A stretch of 64,000 nucleotides of DNA from Litorivita pollutaquae (GCF_003205515.1 NZ_KZ826484.1:1-64000); one strand, 5' to 3'. Numbered from the stretch's first letter, positions 53,925-61,991 are shown. Notes: generated by a model not told the origin, from the letters alone. Program-made: numbers and translations.

Positions 53925-54368
53925 TTAGTCTTTGGTCAATTTCTCAGAGACAGCCGCGCCATCACGCGTGGTGATCGACCGCAGATAGGCCAGAATGAAA
54001 TCCTGCACAGTGCGATCCTCGATTCCCACATGGCGCATCTTGGTGCCCGGCATAAAACCAGTATTATCCTCCATCCACGCCCGCAACGCGGCTTCGGTCC
54101 ACACAATGCCAGAGGCCGCCAATGCGATAGAATAGTCATAGTTTTCGACCGTCCCTGCGCCCCGCCCGATAATATTTTCTAACGGCGGGCCGTAAGAGAC
54201 ATCTTCCGATTCATTCGCGTGGCACCGGTGACATTCACCATCATACAAGGCCTTCCCCGCATCGATTTTCACTTGGTTGTAAAGCGCGGCGCTTTCGGCA
54301 GAAACCGGGCCACTCATCGCACAAGCAACAAGCGCGGCAAAGGTTGCAGCACAAATAATGCGGGTCAT
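53925..54368 (-). CDS. c-type cytochrome, c550/XoxG-ExaB-like electron acceptor
   Basis: A 147-residue secreted class I cytochrome c. Signal peptide about 1-24 (ending VSA-ES). Haem-binding CHRCH (residues 47-51), and axial Met in the FMPGTKM region (about 109). Placed directly upstream of the quinoprotein dehydrogenase gene and in the same direction, it is the likely electron acceptor. Its own promoter carries a perfect FNR-type box. Family is certain; the pairing with the dehydrogenase is inferred. Confidence 0.88.
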   Translation of the reverse strand: MTRIICAATFAALVACAMSGPVSAESAALYNQVKIDAGKALYDGECHRCHANESEDVSYGPPLENIIGRGAGTVENYDYSIALAASGIVWTEAALRAWMEDNTGFMPGTKMRHVGIEDRTVQDFILAYLRSITTRDGAAVSEKLTKD

Positions 54369-54395
54369 ATCATGATCTCCTGATTGGTTGACCCG

Positions 54396-54437
54396 ATGCT
54401 ACGCCGCGCCGCATGAGCCGGAATTGATCGACATCAA
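54396..54437 (-). promoter_or_regulatory. FNR/Dnr-type box at -41.5 upstream of the cytochrome gene
   Basis: TTGATCGACATCAA (54424-54437) is a perfect TTGAT-N4-ATCAA dyad. On the minus strand TAGCAT (54401-54396) is a fitting -10, predicting a start near 54389 and placing the box centre about 41 nt upstream, the classical position for activation by FNR/FnrL or a NO-responsive Dnr/NnrR protein. The gene starts at 54368. Confidence 0.7.
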
Positions 54438-54454
54438 CAGGTCGCTCCTCCTTT

Positions 54455-54463
54455 GGTCGTAGG
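54455..54463 (-). promoter_or_regulatory. CCTACGACC element upstream of the cytochrome gene
   Basis: The minus strand reads CCTACGACC, identical over 11 bp (TGGTCGTAGGA on the plus strand) to the copy before the Sel1 gene at 55123-55133. It lies 53 nt before the TAGCAT -10 box, upstream of the FNR-type dyad. Confidence 0.45.
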
Positions 54464-54518
54464 AAACGCGGGCAAGATGCAGCAGATATCCGGCGCCGGC
54501 GCACGGCTTCCCCGCCGA

Positions 54519-55064
54519 TCAAAACATCGGACGGTATTTCCAATTGTCCGCGTCTGGCGTCACCTCGTCCAAATCATAATCGGCACGCTGCATCCGCTTC
54601 GCAATGGCCAACCCCTGCGCCGCCGCATCGTCAACCATGGCGCGGCCGGCTTCTATATCTTGCGAAACACCGCGCCCCCGCATCAACGACAGACCGTAAT
54701 TAAATTTGCCTACAGGATCGCCCGCTTCGGCCGCGCGGCGGCTCCATTCGGTTGCTGCGTCCGGGTTTTCCTCGCCCCCCAAACCGTTGTCATCCATCTG
54801 GCTGAGCCATGTCATCGCGCCAGTATATCCAGCCTCGGCGCATCGTTGGAAAAGCTCGCGCGCCGCCGTGTGGTCGCCCTTTTTCACCATCAGGTATCCG
54901 GTGGCACAGGTGACCATATCGGTTTGGCCGCGCCGGACATTCTTCATCACGCGGTTCAATGTCATCTCTTCGGGGTTCACACTCCCGCCGCCGCCGTCAT
55001 CCTCGCTTTGGCACAAGGCGGGTGTGGCCAATAGGGCCGCAGCGAGGGTCAATCGTATCAACAT
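54519..55064 (-). CDS. Sel1-repeat (TPR-like) periplasmic protein
   Basis: A 181-residue secreted protein. Signal peptide about 1-19 (ending ALC-QS). Followed by about three Sel1-type helical repeats: GDHTAARELFQRCAEAGYTGAM, ENPDAATEWSRRAAEAGDPVGK and DIEAGRAMVDDAAAQGLAIA (each with the A-x-x-G/A-x-x pattern). Such proteins act as scaffolds or assembly factors. Its place between the ABC permease and cytochrome genes suggests help in assembling the dehydrogenase system; no direct evidence. It has its own TACGACC promoter element. Confidence 0.78.
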   Translation of the reverse strand: MLIRLTLAAALLATPALCQSEDDGGGGSVNPEEMTLNRVMKNVRRGQTDMVTCATGYLMVKKGDHTAARELFQRCAEAGYTGAMTWLSQMDDNGLGGEENPDAATEWSRRAAEAGDPVGKFNYGLSLMRGRGVSQDIEAGRAMVDDAAAQGLAIAKRMQRADYDLDEVTPDADNWKYRPMF

Positions 55065-55085
55065 TGGGGCTTCCTCCTGCGGCCA

Positions 55086-55130
55086 AGCCTACCAAAATAG
55101 GGTGCCTGCGTCATTGCGCGCATGGTCGTA
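55086..55130 (-). promoter_or_regulatory. Candidate Sel1-gene promoter with TACGACC element
   Basis: TACGACC (55130-55124) is followed after exactly 32 nt by TAGGCT (55091-55086) on the minus strand, 22 bp before the start codon. Same spacing as in the alcohol dehydrogenase promoter. It lies right at the 3' end of the permease gene. Confidence 0.55.
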
Positions 55131-55137
55131 GGATAGG

Positions 55138-55929
55138 TCACCCCTTGCGCCGTATCATCCCGCGGGCCGGATCATATCCCCAAAGCGCCAGCGCCAAAAA
55201 CACCATCCCAGCCGCACAGGTGACCGCCATGGCCCCGAAATTCACCTGTGCATAAAGCGCGAAACGGATCATTTCGACCGCATGGGTGAAGGGGTTAAAA
55301 GCGCAAATATCATGCAAGATCTCTGAGCTTTCCGCCATTCTCCACAGGGGATAGAGCGCAGAAGACAGGAAAAACATGGGAAAGATCACGAAATTCATCA
55401 CGCCGGCAAAATTCTCCAATTGCTGGATGAAACTCGACAACGCCAACCCGAGCCCGCCCAACATCAATCCGGCCAGAAACAGCGCGGGCAAGACAGCGAC
55501 ATATCCCGCCAGAGGCATGGTGATGCCGAACAAGGCCGCAATCACAAGAAATGTGTAGACCTGCAAAATCGAAATCAACGTCGATCCAATCAGCTTGCAC
55601 ACCAACAACCACCACCGCGGCATTGGCGAGGTCAGGAGCAAGCGCATCGACCCCATTTCACGATCATAGACAAGGCTGAGCGAGCTTTGCATGCCGTTGA
55701 ACAAAAGGATCATCCCGCACAAACCGGGGATAATATAGGTCTCGTAGGTGACATAGGTTTGGTAAGGCGGGATAATCGACATGCCCAAAGCGGCCCGAAA
55801 CCCTGCGGCAAACACCAAGAGCCAAACCAAAGGCCGCACCAAGGCGGCGACAAATCGCTCGCGTTGCCGGACAAATCGCAATGCCTCACGCGCCGCGATC
55901 GCCCGCAACACCAAAACCGCGCCCCTCAT
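55138..55929 (-). CDS. ABC-2-type permease of the PQQ-alcohol system (PedC-like)
   Basis: A 263-residue membrane protein with six hydrophobic segments, ABC-2 type. Markers are RQRERFVAALVRPLVWLLVFAAGF, VTYETYIIPGLCGMILLFNGMQ, DREMGSMRLLLTSPMPRWW (cytoplasmic loop) and the FIFPMFFLSSALYP-type NFVIFPMFFLSSALYPLW segment. It pairs with the ATPase gene upstream (4-nt overlap). In PQQ-alcohol clusters this exporter is conserved but its substrate is not established. Confidence 0.85.
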   Translation of the reverse strand: MRGAVLVLRAIAAREALRFVRQRERFVAALVRPLVWLLVFAAGFRAALGMSIIPPYQTYVTYETYIIPGLCGMILLFNGMQSSLSLVYDREMGSMRLLLTSPMPRWWLLVCKLIGSTLISILQVYTFLVIAALFGITMPLAGYVAVLPALFLAGLMLGGLGLALSSFIQQLENFAGVMNFVIFPMFFLSSALYPLWRMAESSEILHDICAFNPFTHAVEMIRFALYAQVNFGAMAVTCAAGMVFLALALWGYDPARGMIRRKG

Positions 55930-56660
55930 AACGCCACCCCCGCATCTTGCGCCGCGCCGGTCAGCTCCAAGAACACCTGCGTTAATGGCCGCCCCGCCGC
56001 AATATCGCCGGCCATGCCATTTTTCAAAATGCGACCCTGATCCAGCATAATCAACCGGTCTTCAGCGCGAACTTCATCGGTCAAATGCGTCGCCCAGAGG
56101 ACACAAAGCCCCGCCTCGGCCAGAGCATGCACATGCGCCACAAGCCCCTGCCGCGCCGCCACATCAAGTCCAACAGTCGGTTCGTCCAAGAGAAGCACTT
56201 TAGGGTCATGGATCAAAGCGCGGGCAATCTCGGCACGGCGGCGATGCCCGCCGTTGAGGTTGCGGGCCTTTTCATCGGCCCGTTCCCGCATGTTAAGCTG
56301 ATCCAAAGCCGCATCAATCCGGCGCGCGGCATCTTTGCCGCCAATGCCTTGCAGCGCAGCAAAATACGACAGGTTGCGCCGCACTGACAAATCAAGATCA
56401 AGCGTGGTTTGTTGGAACACAACCCCCATTTGCGCCAAGGCCGCACGGGGGCGGGTGGCCAAATCCGCACCAGCGATTTTGATGCTGCCCTGCGGTGCCG
56501 TGAACAGCCGCGTGAGCAATGAAAACAGCGTTGATTTTCCGGCCCCATTGGGACCAAGCAGAGCGCAGAACTCTCCGGCGGCGACGTCAAAAGACACGGC
56601 GCTCAACGCTTGTTTCGTGCCGTAGGAAAAACTCAGATCCCGCGCCTCAATCCCGCTCAT
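55926..56660 (-). CDS. ABC transporter ATPase of the PQQ-alcohol system
   Basis: A 244-residue ATPase: Walker A GPNGAGKST (about 36-44), Q-loop VVFQQTTLDLDLS, the family-typical LNGGHRRRAEIARAL in place of the classical LSGGQ (signature LNGGH), Walker B VLLLDEPTVGLD and THLTDEV with the switch His. The VFQQTTLDLDLSVRRNL and NGGHRRR features mark ATPases co-encoded with PQQ dehydrogenases. Overlaps the permease start by 4 nt. Confidence 0.88.
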   Translation of the reverse strand: MSGIEARDLSFSYGTKQALSAVSFDVAAGEFCALLGPNGAGKSTLFSLLTRLFTAPQGSIKIAGADLATRPRAALAQMGVVFQQTTLDLDLSVRRNLSYFAALQGIGGKDAARRIDAALDQLNMRERADEKARNLNGGHRRRAEIARALIHDPKVLLLDEPTVGLDVAARQGLVAHVHALAEAGLCVLWATHLTDEVRAEDRLIMLDQGRILKNGMAGDIAAGRPLTQVFLELTGAAQDAGVAL

Positions 56661-56693
56661 CAGGGCACAGGCCGGGCTTGCGGGGCTGTGGCT

Positions 56694-57152
56694 TTATTCA
56701 ATCGTGATCTCCAAACGCTGCGTGTCTCCGGTCGTGCCCGGCACATGCAGGTTATACGTTCCCGGCTTGAGCGCAATAAATCCGATCTCCATGGTGCCTG
56801 CCTCGTCAAATTCGACACTATCAAGGCCCAAAGGTCGAATTTCCAGCCCCTCAATCACGATCTCGTCGATCCAGATCGCGCGAAAAAACTCCGGCCCGGC
56901 CAATGCCAATTCCTGACTGCCGTCGGCGGTGATTTCCACCTCATAATAGCCACCGGATTTCAACACCCAAGGCGCATCGGCCAAAGGCATGCCCGACGAG
57001 AGGATCACTTCGGGCAAGTCGTGCTTGTTTTTATTCGACAATAATCCTGCAAGTCCGAATGTTGGCGCATCGTCGTCATCCGCCAATGCGGGCAATGCGC
57101 CGCCGCCAAGTGTCAGTACGGCGAGGGTTGTCAGGGTGAGAATCGATTTCAT
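56694..57152 (-). CDS. Secreted cupredoxin-like protein of the PQQ cluster, function unknown
   Basis: A 152-residue exported protein with signal peptide about 1-24 (ending ALA-DD). The mature part starts with acidic DDDDAP and has ADAPWVLKSGGYYEVEITADG, FFRAIWIDEIVIEG and a final TMEIGFIALKPGTYNLHVPG stretch, the beta-pattern of cupredoxin-like domains. However, it has no Cys and only two His (one in the NKNKHD segment), so a classical copper site is unlikely. It is co-transcribed between the ATPase and the beta-propeller gene. Possibly a lanthanide/PQQ or partner-binding accessory; unproven. Confidence 0.7.
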   Translation of the reverse strand: MKSILTLTTLAVLTLGGGALPALADDDDAPTFGLAGLLSNKNKHDLPEVILSSGMPLADAPWVLKSGGYYEVEITADGSQELALAGPEFFRAIWIDEIVIEGLEIRPLGLDSVEFDEAGTMEIGFIALKPGTYNLHVPGTTGDTQRLEITIE

Positions 57153-57170
57153 GTCAGTCCTCCAATAGAT

Positions 57171-58139
57171 TTACGGGCGCAAAGCCGCGCCCCAAGGGAA
57201 GCGTCCGACTTTGATGGTTTTGATGGCTTTGCGTTTGGCAACGTCAACGACCGTAACATCCCCCGAAACGCCGTTGGTGGTGAACAGCAGGCTTTTGTCG
57301 GTGTTGAATGCCATATGCCAAACCCGCCGCCCAACAAGAATATAGTCCTCGACCTCATAGGTTTCGGCGTTGACCACGGCAAGATGGTTGGCCGGCCCGA
57401 GCGCGACAAACGCGGTCTTTTCATCATCCGTAAATTCAAAGCCCACGGGCTGTATACGGTCCTCATGAACGCCGTTGACGGCAAAGTTGATTTTAGCAAT
57501 TTCGGCCTGATCAGAGACGGAAAATACCGAAACTGTGCCGCCAATTTCGGCGCTGACCCAAAGTTCGCGACCATCCTTGGCAAATTCTGCATGACGGGGA
57601 CGAGAATCAACCAGCGTATTGGCGAACAGTTTTTGTGTTTCGGTATCAATCCAATGGGCCATATTGGTGGTCTCGGAGGTGGTGATCGCGATCTTGCCAT
57701 CTGGCGACACGGCCATCCCTTCGGGTTCGATCCCGACGTCGATCTGCGCCACAACGCGGCGGTCCACAACATCCACCACGGTGGTGATCGCATCATCCTC
57801 ATTGGCGATATACAGATGGCGATCATCAGGATGCAAAACAAACTGTTCGGGGTCTTCACCGGACGGAAGATCATAGAGAATTTCGCCTGTATCCGGATCC
57901 ATCACCTGCACCGTGTCGCTGTCCGAGGCACAAATATAGACCCGCGAAAAATCATGGCTAAAGGTGATCCCCCGCGGCCGCTCTCCGGTCGGAATCGTGC
58001 GGACCACCTCCATGGTGGTCGTGTCGATCACACTAACGGTGTCATCCTTTTCATTAGTGACCCAAATCTCTTCGGCCTGAGCAAGGGTCGGCACGGACAG
58101 GGCCGCAAATAATGCGGGCAGGATAAAGCGGGGCGTCAT
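57171..58139 (-). CDS. YVTN-type beta-propeller protein of the PQQ-alcohol system
   Basis: A 322-residue periplasmic protein; signal peptide about 1-22 (ending AQA-EE). It then has seven or so YVTN/YncE repeats, the first WVTNEKDDTVSVIDTTTMEV, later LYIANEDDAITTVVDVVDRR and LWVSAEIGGTVSVFSVSDQA. Such propellers recur beside PQQ dehydrogenases (PQQ-dependent catabolism-associated propeller family). It may bind PQQ, the substrate or partner proteins; the function is not established. Two nt after the binding-protein gene. Confidence 0.88.
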   Translation of the reverse strand: MTPRFILPALFAALSVPTLAQAEEIWVTNEKDDTVSVIDTTTMEVVRTIPTGERPRGITFSHDFSRVYICASDSDTVQVMDPDTGEILYDLPSGEDPEQFVLHPDDRHLYIANEDDAITTVVDVVDRRVVAQIDVGIEPEGMAVSPDGKIAITTSETTNMAHWIDTETQKLFANTLVDSRPRHAEFAKDGRELWVSAEIGGTVSVFSVSDQAEIAKINFAVNGVHEDRIQPVGFEFTDDEKTAFVALGPANHLAVVNAETYEVEDYILVGRRVWHMAFNTDKSLLFTTNGVSGDVTVVDVAKRKAIKTIKVGRFPWGAALRP

Positions 58140-58141
58140 AG

Positions 58142-59344
58142 TTAGTTTCCTCCAAATGCGCGGCAGGTGCTTTCGGGCTCGTCAACCCCGAGGCTGTCGA
58201 GTTCGTTACTCTGGTGCAAGAACCCTTCGAGCGGCGCAGTGACAACCACAGCATCGTCGTGAAGCAAGGGGATGGGTTGGCGCAATTGGCCGTTCCAACC
58301 GCGATAGGACAACGGGCGACCTTTGAAGCCTGCCAATTCGAAATTATCCGATAGGATATAGGATTGAACTGTCTCTATTTCTGCGGAATTCATGCGGGTC
58401 ATTGCTTCGCCCAAGCTGCGCAGCGCAGCCCATGCCGCGTAATCGCGCGGCTGCATATCGCGTCCCGCACGCTCCGAAAACCGCGATTGCAATTGCGCCG
58501 CACCCCATTGTTCCACCACGCGACCCCAGGCGGCGGGACGCAAACCGACCGAACCGGCCACCGGTCGCGGGAGCCATGTGTTATATACGATATAGCGGGC
58601 AAAATCATTGGCCTCATCTGCAACAAGCAGCACGTCATGTTCACCCAGCTTTTGCGTAAACAAAGGCACCTCTTGGGCGGCAGTACGGCGCATGTCCGCC
58701 TCAATCCCCCATTCCGCCCGCGCGCCGGGTTTAAGCCCGAACTTCGTCAAACTCGTCTCTAACGCCGCAGCAAAAGCCTGATCCTCTGGTGCCGGACCTG
58801 CAATCAATGCAGTCTTGCTCCAACGTTTGAACAACAAAAACTGCGTCACCGCATCGGCCCGCATCGCGTATGACGGGGCAGTATGCAGCAAGTTGGCGCG
58901 GCACTCGGCGCTGCGCAGCGCCGAATGGGCGGCCCCGACATTGAAGATCAAAGCGTCCTGCGCTTGCGGCAAATCCGCAATTCCGAGCAAAACCTCCGGC
59001 GCGGCATCTACGATCAGATAAGGCGAGACAGCCAACGCCTCCCGCGCTGCATCAAGCGCCTCTTCAGGTGAAACAGTGACGGTTTCAAGGTGGTAGTGAT
59101 GCCCCAAAAATCGGCCGGTGGTGGCGTTATCCTCTAGACCAAGCGCAGCCCCCGCCGCGCCCAAATCATCAGGCACCGGATCGAGGTTCGATAAGGTGGG
59201 GGAAGCTGGCGGGCGCGCAGACAGATAGGTCATCGCCATATGCAGCCCATCCTCAGAGGCCGCATCAGACAGCGCCACGCTCGCACCGCCAAACAGGCCT
59301 GCCTGGACTGCCAACACCATTACCATACGAAAAACCCGGTTCAT
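58142..59344 (-). CDS. ABC-type substrate-binding protein of the PQQ-alcohol system
   Basis: A 400-residue exported protein with the Leu/Ile/Val-binding-like fold. Signal peptide about 1-27. Landmarks are AAGAALGLEDNATTGRFLG, EALAVSPYLIVDAAPEVL, ALIFNVGAAHSALRSAECR, and DVLLVADEANDFARYIVYNTWLPRPV (two parts: VLLVADEAND and YNTWLPRP) with the C-terminal DDAVVVTAPLEGF. It is the first gene of the operon of binding protein, propeller, unknown protein, ATPase and permease. The ligand is unknown. An upstream GGTCGTA/TAGGCT promoter is visible. Confidence 0.85.
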   Translation of the reverse strand: MNRVFRMVMVLAVQAGLFGGASVALSDAASEDGLHMAMTYLSARPPASPTLSNLDPVPDDLGAAGAALGLEDNATTGRFLGHHYHLETVTVSPEEALDAAREALAVSPYLIVDAAPEVLLGIADLPQAQDALIFNVGAAHSALRSAECRANLLHTAPSYAMRADAVTQFLLFKRWSKTALIAGPAPEDQAFAAALETSLTKFGLKPGARAEWGIEADMRRTAAQEVPLFTQKLGEHDVLLVADEANDFARYIVYNTWLPRPVAGSVGLRPAAWGRVVEQWGAAQLQSRFSERAGRDMQPRDYAAWAALRSLGEAMTRMNSAEIETVQSYILSDNFELAGFKGRPLSYRGWNGQLRQPIPLLHDDAVVVTAPLEGFLHQSNELDSLGVDEPESTCRAFGGN

Positions 59345-59363
59345 CGCCTTCTCCCTTGCGCCG

Positions 59364-59449
59364 AGCCTAGAGCAGCGGTTTTCCTATCGCTACTACGACC
59401 AACGTCGCGCCCGATAAGTGTGTAAACCAAAGTCCAATAGCGATAGCCT
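59364..59449. promoter_or_regulatory. Divergent promoter region with RGTCGTA element and 9-bp inverted repeat
   Basis: Minus strand: GGTCGTA (59400-59394), 24 nt, TAGGCT (59369-59364) toward the binding-protein operon. Plus strand: TACGACC (59394-59400), 43 nt, TAGCCT (59444-59449) toward the cytochrome gene. A perfect inverted repeat CTATCGCTA (59384-59392) / TAGCGATAG (59438-59446) flanks the region. Confidence 0.5.
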
Positions 59450-59500
59450 CACAAGACATCCTATGACACATGTCGAACAGGTATTTGGGAGGAAAACCAC

Positions 59501-60187
59501 ATGTCATCTTCGCGCAAACTGTCGGCGCGCGCCGCTCTGATTGCACTTTGCACACTGGCTGGAGCCGGCGGTGTTTATGCTCATGGCGATGTTGCACCGC
59601 AGCCGATGAACACCGATGCGCTGCCCGATGTGGGTGATGAATGGTTGATTGAAAACCCCTACCGCGATCAGGGCGAAGAGGTGTGGACCACTGCCATCGA
59701 AATCGGAGCATCGGGGTATAACCAGAACTGCGCGCGCTGCCACGGGCTTGAGGTAATATCGGGCGGTTTGGCCCCCGATCTACGCTATCTTGAGGCCGAG
59801 GAATATGGTGACGAATGGTTCGCCGAACGGTTTCGAACCGGCTACACCCAGAATGGCACCACGAAAATGCCTGCCTTCGAAGAGGTTCTCGGGCAAAAGG
59901 CCAGCTGGGCCATTCGCACCTATATCGAAACGCGGCCGGATCAGGACATGCTCGATGAATATGCCGATGAATTGCACAAGATGCGCGATGCGCTGGCCGA
60001 TGGCAGCGCCGATGTGGCGACGGTCAAACCCCGCCTTGAGGACATCGCCGGCAAGATCGAAACACTTTCCGGCGCACCCGTGGCTGATTCCATCGCCTTT
60101 CGCGCCGCTAAACAGCTCGATGGGTCAGAGGACAGTATGAAACAGGCCGCTGAAACGCTGACCATCGGGCTATCGGTCGCGCATTAA
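59501..60187 (+). CDS. pedF: Cytochrome c-550 PedF-like
   Basis: A 228-residue secreted cytochrome c. Signal peptide about 1-27 (ending VYA-HG). Haem site NCARCHG (about residues 87-92), WFAERFRTGYTQNGTTKMPAF carries the axial Met, and an extended helical C-terminus (about 150-228) is typical of the PedF group found with PQQ alcohol dehydrogenases. Divergent from the ABC operon and one nt before the next gene. Likely second electron carrier of the alcohol-oxidation chain. Confidence 0.85.
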   Translation: MSSSRKLSARAALIALCTLAGAGGVYAHGDVAPQPMNTDALPDVGDEWLIENPYRDQGEEVWTTAIEIGASGYNQNCARCHGLEVISGGLAPDLRYLEAEEYGDEWFAERFRTGYTQNGTTKMPAFEEVLGQKASWAIRTYIETRPDQDMLDEYADELHKMRDALADGSADVATVKPRLEDIAGKIETLSGAPVADSIAFRAAKQLDGSEDSMKQAAETLTIGLSVAH

Positions 60188-60188
60188 C

Positions 60189-61091
60189 ATGTGGGACGCG
60201 ATACGCAAAACGGCTCTCGGACTGATTGCCTTGGCCTGCCTTGCGGGGCAGGCTGCGGCGCGCTGCGAAGATTATGTGCCGCAACCCAAACCGCAGAACG
60301 CCAGCCGTGACATCATCGGGCAGGATCTTGACCAGATCGTCGCGCGGGGCTGGGTCGACATCGCATTGTTTGAAGAGTTTCCACCCTACTCCTACGCAGA
60401 GAACGGCAAGCCCACCGGCATCGACGTAGAGATCGGCGCATTGATCGCGCAGGCGCTTGGCGTAGAGCCGAAATTCCGGTTGGTCGGCGCAGGTGAAAAC
60501 CTCGATGCGGATCTGCGCAACTGGATCTGGAAAGGTCCGGTGACCGGCGGGCGCGTGGCGAATATCATGATGCATATTCCCTACGACAGCACGTTTGCCT
60601 GCCGCGCCGAACAAGTCGTTTTCACCGGCCAATACGCCACAGAGAGCATCGCGATTGCCTATGCGCAATCTGCCTATCCCGATGGCGAGGCGCCGGTGCC
60701 TGCGTATTTCCGGTTTGATCCGGTCGGAGTGGAGAATGATTCCATTTCGGATTTCTACCTGACAGCATTTCCGGGCGGGCAATTGTCCAAAAAAATGGCC
60801 CGCTACCCCACAACCGCAGATGCGATGGCCGGCTTGGCCGCAGGTGAGGTGAAGGCGGTGATGGGGCCACGCACGCAGCTTGAGGCCGGTTTGACCGATG
60901 GGCTCAAAGTGCACCAACCTCCCCTGCCCGGATTTGCCGTGGGTCAATGGACGCTCGGGACCGCTGTGAATTTCCGCTACCGTGCGTTGGGATATGCCGT
61001 GGATGATGCGATATTCGCGGCCATCGAAGACGGGCGCATCGCCGATATTTATGCCAAATATGGCGCCACATGGCAGGCGCCAGAGCGCTAA
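60189..61091 (+). CDS. MoxJ/XoxJ-like periplasmic binding protein
   Basis: A 300-residue secreted protein of the family 3 solute-binding fold. Signal peptide about 1-24. Markers are RGWVDIALFEEFPPYSYAENG, PTGIDVEIGALIAQALG, NIMMHIPYDSTFACRAEQVVF and a C-terminal FRYRALGYAVDDAIFAAI. MoxJ/XoxJ-type proteins accompany methanol and other PQQ dehydrogenases and may deliver or activate the enzyme. Starts one nt after pedF, so co-transcribed with it. Confidence 0.85.
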   Translation: MWDAIRKTALGLIALACLAGQAAARCEDYVPQPKPQNASRDIIGQDLDQIVARGWVDIALFEEFPPYSYAENGKPTGIDVEIGALIAQALGVEPKFRLVGAGENLDADLRNWIWKGPVTGGRVANIMMHIPYDSTFACRAEQVVFTGQYATESIAIAYAQSAYPDGEAPVPAYFRFDPVGVENDSISDFYLTAFPGGQLSKKMARYPTTADAMAGLAAGEVKAVMGPRTQLEAGLTDGLKVHQPPLPGFAVGQWTLGTAVNFRYRALGYAVDDAIFAAIEDGRIADIYAKYGATWQAPER

Positions 61092-61094
61092 AAC

Positions 61095-61991
61095 CTAAGC
61101 CTGCCTTTGCGCAACTTCGCCGGCGTGGCTGACAAGAATGGCGCGCGCGACATCTGGGCGGCGCGCCAAGGTGGCGTCGATTTCATCCACTGTCATATGA
61201 CACATCGCGGTTGAAAGCGCATCCGCCACGGCGGCGGTCGCGGCCTCGACCGTGACAGAAGACCAACGCGCAGGCGACAGACCAAACGGATCCAAAATGT
61301 GGCTCTGTTCTGGCCCAATGTTCATTACAGCGGGGCTAGACGTGGCCAAAGCCGCGCCGTTCAGGCTGCGCCAACCATGCAGACCCAAGACCGGATCGGA
61401 CAGACCCAAACGGAACGGGCCGCCGAGGCTGCGAAACTCGCCTATGTTGATCAGAACCTGCGCCGCGCCCGCAGCCCGCAGATGTTCGGTGACCCGATCC
61501 GTGGCGTATCCCTGCGCAATACCGTTAAGGGTCAATGCTTGATCGTCGCCAATCGAAACGGAGGCCGCGCGACGGTGCACCCTGTGCATGCCTATCGCGG
61601 CGCGGGCGGCATGCGTATCGGTACCCGCCGCCAAAGCCAACCAAAGCGGTTGCACCGTGGGATCAAAATGTCCCGATGTGACGCCATGCATCTCGTGGCA
61701 TAGGCTGATCAAATCGGTGAAGTCCTCTGGGGCATGATGCACGGTTTTGGCAGTATTGAGCCGAGCGAGTGTCGATGTATCATCGTGGAGACTGAACAAC
61801 TTCTCGATGTCTGCCAAAAGGTTCGGAATGTCGCGCAACGCCCCGCCCTCCATGCCATAGAGCGTCACTTCGGCCTCGGCACCCAAGGCACGCCCACGCC
61901 AGGATGCGGGCGCGCCCCGCGTGTGGCCAACCGTGCCCAGCGCCGTCGCAGCCGCAGTGATCGACAAAAATCTGCGCCGGTTCAGCCTCAT
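61095..61991 (-). CDS. apbE: FAD:protein FMN transferase ApbE-like
   Basis: ApbE covalently attaches FMN to threonine of target proteins. The 298-residue protein has a twin-arginine signal (NRRRFLS at residues 4-10) and a family core: GHFDPTVQPLW, LNGIAQGYATDRV (usually GIAKGYAVD), IGEFRSLG and a late AATAAVADALSTAM block with the metal-site T/D. Its gene overlaps the preceding NosR-like gene by ATGA; that protein carries a candidate flavinylation motif, so this is probably its dedicated modifier. Confidence 0.87.
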   Translation of the reverse strand: MRLNRRRFLSITAAATALGTVGHTRGAPASWRGRALGAEAEVTLYGMEGGALRDIPNLLADIEKLFSLHDDTSTLARLNTAKTVHHAPEDFTDLISLCHEMHGVTSGHFDPTVQPLWLALAAGTDTHAARAAIGMHRVHRRAASVSIGDDQALTLNGIAQGYATDRVTEHLRAAGAAQVLINIGEFRSLGGPFRLGLSDPVLGLHGWRSLNGAALATSSPAVMNIGPEQSHILDPFGLSPARWSSVTVEAATAAVADALSTAMCHMTVDEIDATLARRPDVARAILVSHAGEVAQRQA

